Shown: piece after piece, positions 1-6,069 of the stretch | Position numbering within the stretch: position 1 is the first letter of the stretch | Layout: every line of letters starts with the position of its first letter | From: an uncultured Actinomycetes bacterium | GTDB lineage: Bacteria; Actinomycetota; Acidimicrobiia; Acidimicrobiales; RAAP-2 | DNA length: 16,050 nucleotides | NCBI GenBank assembly: GCA_903893955.1 | Contig: CAITOG010000138.1 | Coordinates: 1 to 16,050, forward strand | Direction: 5' to 3' | Notes under the pieces: generated by a model | What the model saw: the letters and a program-made list of their open reading frames with translations, nothing else | Told to the model about the DNA's origin: nothing | The model's database searches: none | Program-made: the position numbers and the translations under genes

Positions 1-662
1 CCGAGGGTCACGTAGTCGCCGTCAGGGAGGCCGAGGCCAGTCTCGTCTGCCAGGTCGTCCAGGCTGATCTGACCATTCACCAGCCACCGGGATGCATCGA
101 CCCTGATGACGTCGGGCTCATCTTCCCCGGCCAGCTCGTCGGTGAGGTCGCCGACGAGGGGTTCTAAGAGGTCTTTGAGCGAGACGATCCCCGCCACCCC
201 GCCATGCTCGTCGACCACGAGCGCGACGCTTCGACGACCCGAGCGCATCTCGGTCAGTGCCTCGATGAGCCCCAGGGACTCGGGCAGCAGGAGGGCTGGG
301 CGGACACGTCGTGAGATGTCGAGGGCGCTCAGCCCGCCACCAGCCTCGAGGAGGTCGTCGCGTCCGGCTCTGAAGAGGTCCTTGACAAAGAGCAGCCCGA
401 GCACATCGTCGAGGTCGTCGAGCACGACGGGGTAGCAGCTGTGCCCGCTCTCTCGGACCGCCCGCGCCACGTCAGTGGGACTCACCGGCGTGGTCAGCAT
501 CTCGACGTCGAGGCGTGGGGTCATCACCTCCTTGACCTCGATGTCCGCCAGCTCAGCGACGTTGCGGGCGATCTCGTCGAGCGGACCGTCGACAGGGTCG
601 ACGTCACGCTCCTTGCGACGGCGACGGCGGCGTTCTGGTGGAGGGGCGCTGTCGGCGACCAC
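1..662 (-). CDS. CBS-domain protein of the CorC/HlyC (CNNM-like) family, 3' part outside the window
   Basis: This gene reads out of the left edge, so only its first 220 residues are visible. After a basic stretch (RRRRRRKER, residues 11-19) come two CBS domains. The first spans about 45-98 and contains EVMTPRLDV and GLLFVKDLF. The second spans about 120-176 and carries the family signature DEHGGVAGIVSLKDLLEPLV (151-170) followed by GDLTDE. The start of a CorC/HlyC C-terminal domain follows (IRVDASRWLVNG, then DGDYVTLG at the edge). CBS pairs in this family bind adenine nucleotides, and relatives are linked to Mg/Co efflux or membrane integrity. No DUF21 membrane domain precedes the CBS pair, so this is the short soluble CorC-like form. 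I chose the GTG at 662 because AAGAAGG (671-677) lies 8 nt upstream. The gene begins just after the response regulator's stop, as the last visible member of that run. Function beyond the family is not certain. Confidence 0.85.
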   Translation of the reverse strand, partial: MVADSAPPPERRRRRRKERDVDPVDGPLDEIARNVAELADIEVKEVMTPRLDVEMLTTPVSPTDVARAVRESGHSCYPVVLDDLDDVLGLLFVKDLFRAGRDDLLEAGGGLSALDISRRVRPALLLPESLGLIEALTEMRSGRRSVALVVDEHGGVAGIVSLKDLLEPLVGDLTDELAGEDEPDVIRVDASRWLVNGQISLDDLADETGLGLPDGDYVTL

Positions 663-670
663 GCCGACGA

Positions 671-677
671 CCTTCTT
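671..677 (-). promoter_or_regulatory. Ribosome binding site that sets the start of the CBS/CorC gene
   Basis: On the minus strand AAGAAGG overlaps the stop codon of the upstream regulator gene and lies 8 nt before a GTG at 662. No ATG lies nearby in frame. This spacing is the reason for the chosen start and suggests translational coupling. Confidence 0.5.
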
Positions 678-1101
678 ACGCGTCCCCGGCGAGCACCGGG
701 GCCGGCTGGAACGAGAGGTCCTCGAAGCGGCCGCCCTCGAGCAGGGCTGCGGTCGCTCGGCGGATCCGAATGGCGTCGAGCGGCTTGACGATCCAGCCGT
801 CGGCCCCGGCTCGCTTTGCCTGGAAGACGTCAGGACGTCGGTCGAGGAGCATCAAGACAGGGATCTGATCGAGTGCATCGTACGAAGCCTCGAGCCGGAG
901 CTCGAGGCAGATGGCAATCGCCCCCATGGCGCTCATCTGGAGGTCGGCGATGACAAGGTCGACCTCATCGAGCTCGTGGGCCAGCGAGAGGACCTCGGGG
1001 CCGGAGGTCGCCTCGATCAGGTCAAGGTCCCCACCGTCCAGGACGCTCAGGATCTCGCGGCGAACCGAGGAGGTATCGCTGGCAACGATGATGGTGCTCA
1101 C
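676..1101 (-). CDS. Single-domain response regulator (receiver only), atypical switch residue
   Basis: About 141 residues forming one CheY-like receiver domain with no output domain. With the GTG at 1101 as start, the phospho-acceptor is Asp53 (VIADLQMS) and the conserved Lys is Lys106 (WIVKPLD). Two positions depart from the family. The N-terminal acidic cluster is reduced to VASD (Asp9 only), and the Ser/Thr that normally follows beta-4 is hydrophobic (PVLMLLD, Leu86). It may therefore be phosphorylated but signal differently, or work as a protein-interaction module. A TTG three codons upstream (1110) is open, but GGTAGG (1112-1117) is only 1 nt from it and 10 nt from the GTG, so GTG is preferred. 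It follows the ArsA-like gene by 37 nt and precedes the CBS gene. No histidine kinase is present in the window. The C-terminal tail (about 125-141) is unrecognised. Confidence 0.8.
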   Translation of the reverse strand: MSTIIVASDTSSVRREILSVLDGGDLDLIEATSGPEVLSLAHELDEVDLVIADLQMSAMGAIAICLELRLEASYDALDQIPVLMLLDRRPDVFQAKRAGADGWIVKPLDAIRIRRATAALLEGGRFEDLSFQPAPVLAGDA

Positions 1102-1138
1102 AAGCAGCAAACCTACCAGCGAGCCGATGACCGGTATC

Positions 1139-2209
1139 TCACCGGGTCTCGTCGGTCAGGTGCTCAATGAGGCGTCGGAGTCCCGGCACGTCGCCTGCGG
1201 CATCGCTCGACAGAGGCAACGAGGCCACCGGTGCGTCGCCGATCGCCGCCAAGAGATCGTCGAGCGAACGGCGCTCGAGCGTGGCGAGCTCGTTGAGCTC
1301 CTGGAGGTTCGCCATCAGGACTCCGAGGTCGCTCGTGGAGGGGATTTGGAGGCCGGCCGGAGGCGTGGCGAAGGTTGGGTGGACCCTGTTGACGATCACC
1401 CCGCCGGCATCGAGACCTGCGTCTCTGAGCCGGTCCTGGAAGAACTGCGCCTCGACGATCGCATCCTGTCTGGGCGTCGTCACGAGGACGAAGCTCGTGC
1501 TCGGCTGTCTGAGTCGATCGTGGATGGCGGTGGCACGGTCGGCGAACCCTTGCTCCATGCCAGCGAATGCCTGGAAGAAGTCGACCGCATCGGCCACCAG
1601 CTCGGCACCGGCCACCTTGCCGATGGTGGCGAGCAGGGTCCGAGTGGCGAGAGAGACGGCTCGCAGGTAGGCGCGCGCTGGGGTCAAGAGCGCCCGAAAG
1701 ATCCGATTCTCGAGGAACGAGGTCAGCCTGGTGGGTGCATCGATCAGGTCGAGGGCGTTGCGCGTCGGCGGGGTGTCGACCACCACGACGTCGAAGCGAC
1801 CTGACTCGACAAGCTCGTAGAGCTTCTCCATCGCCATGTACTCCTGAGTCCCGCTGAGTGAGGAGGACAGGCTGCGATACAGGCGGTTCTCGCGAATGGC
1901 CTCGGCCTGCTCGACCGAGCCGGCGTAGCGGACGACGAGCGCGTCGAAGGTCTGCGTCGCATCGAGCATCACGGCGTGGAGCCCGCCTCCAGCGACGTGG
2001 GGGACCCGAACCGGCTCGCCGCCGGCACCGTCGATACCGAGCGCTTGGGCGAGCCGACGGGCCGGGTCGACGGTGAGGACGCAGACTCGACGCCCTTCCT
2101 CGGCAAGGCGGATCGAGAGGGCAGCTGACACGGTGGTTTTGCCGACGCCACCTGGGCCACAGCACACGACGACATCGACCAGGTCGAGGGCGTCGAGGAG
2201 CGCGGTCAT
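1139..2209 (-). CDS. ArsA/Get3-like P-loop ATPase (second of a pair)
   Basis: 356 residues with the features of the ArsA/Get3 branch of deviant-Walker ATPases. The P-loop is GPGGVGKTT (18-26), where the usual signature Lys of GKGGVGKT is Pro. A switch I-like VDPARRLA begins at 47, the Walker B/switch II is VVVVDTPPTRNALDLID (141-157), and the nucleotide-base strand is VIVNRVHP (271-278). Get3 relatives use ATP to cycle an interface that binds hydrophobic segments, and ArsA energises arsenite efflux. No arsenite-binding Cys triad, arsB or arsR is visible, so arsenic export is unlikely. The ATG overlaps the stop of the upstream ATPase (ATGA), which argues for a coupled, probably heterodimeric pair. 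Actinobacteria commonly carry such a pair (M. tuberculosis Rv3679/Rv3680, next to whiB4). The loss of the signature Lys suggests unequal roles for the two subunits; this last point is inference. Confidence 0.88.
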   Translation of the reverse strand: MTALLDALDLVDVVVCCGPGGVGKTTVSAALSIRLAEEGRRVCVLTVDPARRLAQALGIDGAGGEPVRVPHVAGGGLHAVMLDATQTFDALVVRYAGSVEQAEAIRENRLYRSLSSSLSGTQEYMAMEKLYELVESGRFDVVVVDTPPTRNALDLIDAPTRLTSFLENRIFRALLTPARAYLRAVSLATRTLLATIGKVAGAELVADAVDFFQAFAGMEQGFADRATAIHDRLRQPSTSFVLVTTPRQDAIVEAQFFQDRLRDAGLDAGGVIVNRVHPTFATPPAGLQIPSTSDLGVLMANLQELNELATLERRSLDDLLAAIGDAPVASLPLSSDAAGDVPGLRRLIEHLTDETR

Positions 2210-3171
2210 CGGCCGACCCCGGGCTGCTCTGCCGCGTGGCGAAGGGCGGCAGCGAGCAGGTCGAGCTCAGCGGGTCCAACCGCCGCGGTTGCCACCCGTG
2301 GCAACACGAGGATCGGCAGCGGCAGCTCGGTGCGGAGCCGCTCGAGCTGTCGGGCCGCTTCGACCTCCCTCGCTCGTTGGAACCGTGCCGCCTCATCGAG
2401 CGTGGCCAGGGTGGCGGCGTGGAGCTCGACGCCGAGCTCGCTGGCGGCGACGGCGGCAGGCACCTCCAGGCTGTGGCGGGGTGGTTCGACCCTGTTGGCG
2501 ATCACCGCTGCGAGCGCCAGGCCGGCCTCGTCCTCGATCCGGAACGCCGCCTCGACCGTCTCGGTGACGGGGAGCTCCTCGGGGATTGTGACGAGAATCA
2601 CCGCGGCACGAGCAGGGTCCTCGAGCATCTCGACCACCTGATCAGCCTGGGAGCGCACTGGGCCGCCCCTCGCGGCAGCCGAGACGCCGGCTGGCGAGGT
2701 GAGCAACGTGACCGCGTGGCCTGTGGCGGGAGCATCGACGAGAATCAGGTCGAGCTCGGACTCCTCGTTGGCAATCTGCTTGATCTTCCCCAGCAACAAG
2801 ACCTCCCGGATCCCTGGGATGGCGCCGGCGACGACGTCGACCATGCCGGCGGAGAGCAGCCGGCGAGACAGCCGGCCGAGACTGTGGTCGTCGAGGTACT
2901 CGAGCAGCGCCTCATCGGGGGTGACTCGCCGGGCCGCCACGAACCCACCGCTCTGAGCCTCGTAGAGCCGTCGTCCGGCGTAGTCGAGCTCCCCGTCGAG
3001 GCCGAAGGCCCGGCCAACCTCGGGCCGGCCCTCAAGCTCGATGACCAGGACACGACTCCCCTCGTCGGCAAGTGCGCGGGCCATGGCTGCAGTAACCGTG
3101 GTCTTGCCCACCCCACCCTTGCCGAGGAGGAAGGTGACCCGAGCCTGCGCAGCGAGGTTCCTGAGGTCCAT
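2206..3171 (-). CDS. ArsA/Get3-like P-loop ATPase (first of a pair)
   Basis: 321 residues. It opens with a complete deviant Walker A, GKGGVGKTT (17-25), including the signature Lys18 that in this class reaches across the dimer to the partner's nucleotide. The switch I region is VIELEGRPEVG (43-53), not the DPAHS type of true arsenite pumps. The Walker B/switch II is LILVDAPATGHAVTLL (142-157), and the base-recognition strand is VIANRVEP (223-230). It has no metal-binding Cys. The stop overlaps the start of the partner ATPase by four bases. The start lies 136 nt from the divergent whiB-like gene. The ATG at 3171 has only a weak upstream purine run (AGGGCGAG, nearly touching it), and a TAGCCT box sits 9 nt before it, so the message may have almost no leader. 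Its client or membrane partner cannot be named from sequence. Confidence 0.88.
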   Translation of the reverse strand: MDLRNLAAQARVTFLLGKGGVGKTTVTAAMARALADEGSRVLVIELEGRPEVGRAFGLDGELDYAGRRLYEAQSGGFVAARRVTPDEALLEYLDDHSLGRLSRRLLSAGMVDVVAGAIPGIREVLLLGKIKQIANEESELDLILVDAPATGHAVTLLTSPAGVSAAARGGPVRSQADQVVEMLEDPARAAVILVTIPEELPVTETVEAAFRIEDEAGLALAAVIANRVEPPRHSLEVPAAVAASELGVELHAATLATLDEAARFQRAREVEAARQLERLRTELPLPILVLPRVATAAVGPAELDLLAAALRHAAEQPGVGR

Positions 3172-3180
3172 CTCGCCCTG

Positions 3181-3186
3181 AGGCTA
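3181..3186 (-). promoter_or_regulatory. Candidate -10 box for the ATPase operon
   Basis: TAGCCT on the minus strand fits the actinobacterial TANNNT -10 pattern and would start transcription about 3 nt before the ATG at 3171. No good -35 is visible 16-19 nt upstream, so this is only a candidate. Confidence 0.35.
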
Positions 3187-3240
3187 CCGGCCGCTGTCGC
3201 GCCGGCCTGCTCGAGAAGCGAAAAACGCTGCTCAGGGGGG

Positions 3241-3269
3241 TTGTCTAGGGGCGATCGCACCGGTACGCT
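3241..3269 (+). promoter_or_regulatory. Candidate sigma-70-type promoter of the whiB-like gene
   Basis: TTGTCT (3241-3246) and TACGCT (3264-3269) are separated by 17 nt, the usual spacing. The predicted start lies near 3276, leaving a leader of about 32 nt that ends in a G-run (3295-3300) 7 nt before the ATG. The spacer contains the perfect 8-bp palindrome GCGATCGC (3251-3258), a possible operator, although this sequence is also common by chance in GC-rich DNA. Confidence 0.4.
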
Positions 3270-3307
3270 GGCAGTTCGCAGAGGTCGAGTCGCTGGGGGG
3301 TGGCTGC

Positions 3308-3571
3308 ATGTTCGAGCTGGTGGATGACTGGCAGCGTCTGGCTGCGTGTCGTGGGCCGTACGCGGAGATGTTCTTTCCGCCGAGCGCACCAGAGCGCAAA
3401 GAGGACAAGTCACTTCGCGAGATGAGCGCCAAGGCCATCTGCGAGGGCTGTCAGGTCCGTTCCGAGTGCTTGAGCTACGCCCTCGATATCAAGGAACCTC
3501 ACGGTATCTGGGGAGGTCTCAACGAGGTCGAGCGCCGAGAGGTGATGGATCGTCGGCTCGTCCGGCACTGA
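3308..3571 (+). CDS. whiB: WhiB-like (Wbl) iron-sulfur transcription factor
   Basis: 87 residues containing the whole Wbl signature. Cys14 (LAACRG) plus Cys45, Cys48 and Cys54 (CEGCQVRSEC) are the four ligands for an O2/NO-sensitive [4Fe-4S] cluster. GIWGG (66-70) is the turn that in characterised members contacts the sigma factor, and it is followed by a basic tail (RREVMDRRLVRH) for DNA binding. Known Wbl proteins bind domain 4 of the primary sigma factor and adjust transcription during development or redox stress; the family is confined to Actinobacteria and their phages. It is divergent from the ATPase pair and convergent with the VKOR gene, with a hairpin at the shared 3' end. The ATPase-pair/Wbl neighbourhood recalls Rv3679-Rv3680-whiB4 of M. 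tuberculosis, but this short protein cannot be assigned to a numbered WhiB class by eye. Confidence 0.95.
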   Translation: MFELVDDWQRLAACRGPYAEMFFPPSAPERKEDKSLREMSAKAICEGCQVRSECLSYALDIKEPHGIWGGLNEVERREVMDRRLVRH

Positions 3572-3605
3572 GCCGCGAGGAAGCTCAGGCGTCCTCGCCG
3601 CTCAG
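3568..3605. terminator. Inverted repeat between convergent whiB-like and VKOR genes, likely bidirectional terminator
   Basis: CTGAGCCGCGAGGA (3568-3581) pairs with TCCTCGCCGCTCAG (3592-3605) at 13 of 14 positions (one C-C mismatch) around a 10-nt loop. It contains the whiB-like stop codon and the last codons and stop of the VKOR gene. There is no U-tract on either side, so it is not a classical intrinsic terminator, but such GC-rich stems without U-tracts are common 3' ends in actinobacteria. Confidence 0.55.
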
Positions 3606-4061
3606 CATCTTCGGCACGGTGAGCATCGTGATCACGAAGAGGATGAAGGTCACGAGGTGCACGCCGGAGCACCAGAGGCAGATCTTGCCGATGATGAGCA
3701 GCTCGGCGGTGATGAGCCAGAGCACGAACGCCATGCCCGCGACCGCCCCGGCGAGGCGAATGATGTGCACCAGTCGTCGCGAGGATCGCCAGGCCCATGG
3801 GGAGTAGAACGGCACTGCCACGACGAAGTAGCAGAGGCCGAGGATCGCCACCGGAATGCCGAGGAGCGTGCTCTGGGCTGAGGTGGTCACCACCTCGCAG
3901 TTGACGATGCTGTTGGCATTGCAGGCCAGGGCCTGGACGCCGACGAAGTGGGCGATCGTCAGGTAGGTCGAGATCCCGAGTCCGACCAGCGACAGCAGCC
4001 CTGAGGCCACCACCGCCCACCGCGGGGCACTCCCGAGGGCGCTGTCGTCCATGGCCGTCAT
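3585..4061 (-). CDS. Vitamin K epoxide reductase (VKOR) family membrane thiol oxidoreductase
   Basis: 158 residues, an integral membrane protein with four or five hydrophobic segments (about 15-40, 66-86, 98-118, 118-126 and 133-150). It has both VKOR cysteine pairs. Cys47 and Cys55 lie on the first loop (ACNANSIVNCEVV), followed by the conserved STLLGIPVAILGL, and the active CXXC is CLWC (128-131) in GKICLWCSGVH. Bacterial VKORs replace DsbB: they take electrons from a periplasmic or extracellular DsbA-like thioredoxin and pass them to quinone. The gene follows the DUF929-type CXXC protein by 9 nt. The stop codon of that gene merges with the purine-rich ribosome binding site GGGGGAG, so the two are surely co-expressed and probably work together. 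A second ATG four codons in is a possible start; the first is preferred because it is coupled to the stop. Confidence 0.92.
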   Translation of the reverse strand: MTAMDDSALGSAPRWAVVASGLLSLVGLGISTYLTIAHFVGVQALACNANSIVNCEVVTTSAQSTLLGIPVAILGLCYFVVAVPFYSPWAWRSSRRLVHIIRLAGAVAGMAFVLWLITAELLIIGKICLWCSGVHLVTFILFVITMLTVPKMLSGEDA

Positions 4062-4070
4062 CGGCTCCCC

Positions 4071-5039
4071 CTAGGAGGACAGGCCCATCGACTTGTTGGC
4101 GGCCTGGACGCCCTTCGAGGTGCAGACGGAACCGGGTTGCTGGTTCGTGATTTGGCAGATCGAGGCGGTGAGGTAGTTGGCAGTCGAGACGATGGCCTGG
4201 GTGGCTGGGTTGGTCGGATCCGACAGCCCAGCGGCGATCTCCGAGCGCGTGAGGCCCGAGAGGATCGCTGGCGAGTAACTGGCCCCTGCAACGAGGAACC
4301 TGTTGCCGATCGAAATGAACGGGATCGAGCCAGGCGAGGCGCCGGGCAGGTACTTCGCGGTGTCGTACTTCGAGATCAGCTTGACCTGCGCTGGCGTGAG
4401 CTGCTCGAGCACCTTGTAGCCGCCTGATGCGTCAGCGACGTTGGAGTACTGCTCGACGCCCTTGAAGACGAGGTACGAGCTCGTGGCTGAGGCCTTGAAG
4501 AACGAGAAGGTCGGCGTGTTGGGGTACACGTCGGTCGCCGACGACTGGGTCACGCTCAGGTTGGCGAAGCTGCCGAAGCGGCTCAGCGCGGCGATCATCG
4601 GCCAACGCTCGGCTGCGCAGTAGGGGCAGTACTCGGCGCCGATGTACAAGACACCGGGCTTGGCGGCGCCGGAGGCGTCAGGGAAGGTCAGTGCCGGCTG
4701 GCCCTTCACCTCGACGGGCTTGGAGACCGGGGTGGCGGGCGAGGTGACGCCCACGGTGTCGTAGACGCTGGCTGGGATCTTGGTGACCTGGTCGACCAGG
4801 CTCTGTGGTGCGACCGAGGAGCCGGTGCCGCTCGTGGTGGTGCTGCCACCGCCAGCGAACTTCACCACGAGGAGGACCACGACGATCACGAGGACCAAGC
4901 CGATGGCGCCCCAGGTGAGCAGCGTCGAGCTGGAGCGCTTCGACGCCTTGGAAGGAGCGGTGCGCTTGGCGCCCTGCCCGACGGGACGACTCGCGTTCTT
5001 GCTGGCCTGCTTGTTCTTGTCGGATGGCTGCTGCGCCAC
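4071..5039 (-). CDS. DUF929-type membrane-anchored thioredoxin-fold protein (DsbA-like)
   Basis: 322 residues. A basic cytoplasmic head (about 1-38, Lys/Arg/Ser rich) precedes one transmembrane anchor (about 41-61), a Gly/Ser/Thr linker, and an extracytoplasmic domain. The domain contains GAEYCPYCAAERW with a CPYC redox motif (138-141), and SIPFISIGN (238-246) supplies the expected cis-proline (Pro240) near the active site. Two more cysteines (295, 306) near the C-terminus could form a structural disulfide. The pattern fits the DUF929 family of archaea and actinobacteria. Paired with the downstream VKOR gene, the likely job is oxidising cysteines in exported proteins, with VKOR reoxidising it; no biochemical data for this protein are implied. 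The GTG start is secure because AGGAGGA lies 7 nt upstream. Confidence 0.88.
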   Translation of the reverse strand: MAQQPSDKNKQASKNASRPVGQGAKRTAPSKASKRSSSTLLTWGAIGLVLVIVVVLLVVKFAGGGSTTTSGTGSSVAPQSLVDQVTKIPASVYDTVGVTSPATPVSKPVEVKGQPALTFPDASGAAKPGVLYIGAEYCPYCAAERWPMIAALSRFGSFANLSVTQSSATDVYPNTPTFSFFKASATSSYLVFKGVEQYSNVADASGGYKVLEQLTPAQVKLISKYDTAKYLPGASPGSIPFISIGNRFLVAGASYSPAILSGLTRSEIAAGLSDPTNPATQAIVSTANYLTASICQITNQQPGSVCTSKGVQAANKSMGLSS

Positions 5040-5046
5040 GGCGCTG

Positions 5047-5053
5047 TCCTCCT
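5047..5053 (-). promoter_or_regulatory. Strong ribosome binding site fixing a GTG start
   Basis: AGGAGGA on the minus strand, 7 nt before the GTG at 5039. It is one of the few near-perfect Shine-Dalgarno sequences in the window. Confidence 0.7.
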
Positions 5054-5069
5054 GGTCGACGGCTCAAGG

Positions 5070-5075
5070 AGGTTA
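5070..5075 (-). promoter_or_regulatory. Candidate -10 box for the DUF929/VKOR operon
   Basis: TAACCT on the minus strand matches TANNNT and predicts a start near 5063, giving a 24-nt leader that includes the AGGAGGA site. No convincing -35 is seen. Confidence 0.4.
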
Positions 5076-5107
5076 CCCGAGCAAAGACGCGTAGCGGATG
5101 GCGGGGC

Positions 5108-5113
5108 TACCCT
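5108..5113 (+). promoter_or_regulatory. Candidate -10 box for a leaderless Nudix message
   Basis: TACCCT is followed by exactly 6 nt and then the ATG at 5120, so the predicted first base of the message is the A of the start codon. No Shine-Dalgarno sequence precedes that ATG. Confidence 0.45.
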
Positions 5114-5119
5114 CGGGCC

Positions 5120-6037
5120 ATGGCGACCGACGAGGACAAGGCACGGCTCCGAGCGGCGGCCACGGTGATGCTGGTGCGCGACTCGGCTGCCGGGGCGCTC
5201 GAGGTGCTCATGGTGAAGCGGAACCTCAACTCGGACTTCGTCGGAGGCGCCTATGTGTTCCCTGGCGGCGGCGTGGACCCGGCCGACGGCGGGAACGAGG
5301 CCGAAGCGCTGACCCGGGGCCGGAGCGACGCTGAGGCCAGCGAGATCCTCGGGATCGAGGAGGGTGGCCTGGCCTACTGGGTGGCGGTGCTCAGAGAGCT
5401 GTTCGAGGAGGCCGGCATCCTGCTGGCCACCACACGCGATGGCGCTCCGCTCGAGCTCGAGGGGGATGTGGCGCCCCGCTTCGTGACCCATCGGGCGGCG
5501 GTGAACGACCGGCAACGGCGATTTTTGGACGTCGTGGCGGAGGAGCAGCTCACCCTCGACGTCGGGGGTCTCCACTACTTCGCGCACTGGATCACGCCAG
5601 AGGGCTCGCCGCGTCGCTACGACACCAGGTTCTTCGTTGCTGCCGCTCCGGCCCGTCAGACGGCAGCCCACGACGCCGGTGAGGTGGTCGCTGACGAGTG
5701 GGTGACCCCGGCTGATGCGCTGCGTCGTCACCGAGAGGGCGATATCGAGCTGATCTTCCCGACGATCCGGAACCTCCAGGCGATCAGCCGGTTCGAGACG
5801 GTCGCCGAGCTCATCGACGCGGCCAAGCGCGCCGCCTCGGTCCCGGCCATCATGCCGAGGATCACCATCACCGAGCGAGGTGTCCGCATCCTGCTTCCCG
5901 GTGATGAGGGCTACGACGAGGCCTTCGTCGAGGGACGTACTCCGGCCGGGCCAGCCGACTTCAACGAGGCTGTCCGCCTGATCTCCCACGCTGCAAACCC
6001 GGGCGACGGCGAGGCAGCAACTCCAGAGGCGACCTGA
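5120..6037 (+). CDS. Nudix hydrolase, NUDT7/NUDT19-like with a long insertion
   Basis: 305 residues. The Nudix fold begins with AATVMLVRD (13-21). The box is split: YVFPGGGVD (45-53) supplies the glycine part, then about 38 residues are inserted before the metal-binding half RELFEEAGI (92-100), with Glu93, Glu96 and Glu97 in the REUXEEXGU positions. A split box with an insertion is typical of peroxisomal NUDT19 and its bacterial relatives, which cleave acyl-CoA or related pyrophosphates; the substrate here is not proven. The C-terminal region (about 225-305: FPTIRNLQAISRF, then ITERGVRILLPGDEGYD) is also typical of this subgroup. An in-frame ATG exists at 5024, but it lies in the promoter and leader of the divergent gene. 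The ATG at 5120 starts the conserved region sensibly and sits 6 nt after a -10-like box. Confidence 0.85.
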   Translation: MATDEDKARLRAAATVMLVRDSAAGALEVLMVKRNLNSDFVGGAYVFPGGGVDPADGGNEAEALTRGRSDAEASEILGIEEGGLAYWVAVLRELFEEAGILLATTRDGAPLELEGDVAPRFVTHRAAVNDRQRRFLDVVAEEQLTLDVGGLHYFAHWITPEGSPRRYDTRFFVAAAPARQTAAHDAGEVVADEWVTPADALRRHREGDIELIFPTIRNLQAISRFETVAELIDAAKRAASVPAIMPRITITERGVRILLPGDEGYDEAFVEGRTPAGPADFNEAVRLISHAANPGDGEAATPEAT

Positions 6038-6056
6038 GCGGCACCGCCAGGGTCTC

Positions 6057-6062
6057 TAGCAT
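6057..6062 (+). promoter_or_regulatory. Candidate -10 box for the EfeO-like/DyP operon
   Basis: TAGCAT lies 7 nt before the GTG at 6070, which has no Shine-Dalgarno sequence. This suggests a leaderless transcript separate from the Nudix gene that ends at 6037. Confidence 0.4.
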
Positions 6063-6069
6063 CTGACCG

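Noticed and set aside
1164..2396. A 410-codon Arg/Pro-rich frame overlapping the ATPase pair
   Set aside because: It is an out-of-frame shadow of the two ATPase genes with no domain content.
1139..3171. Arsenic resistance operon
   Set aside because: The ATPases lack the arsenite-binding cysteines, and there is no arsB, arsC or arsR nearby; a Get3-like or actinobacterial paired-ATPase role fits better.
5024..5119. Earlier ATG for the Nudix gene
   Set aside because: It would overlap the start of the divergent DUF929 gene and its ribosome binding site. The extra residues are Arg/Pro-rich and unlike the family.
4886..5989. A 367-codon minus-strand frame opposite the Nudix gene
   Set aside because: It mirrors the Nudix coding sequence, lacks motifs and crosses the divergent promoter region.
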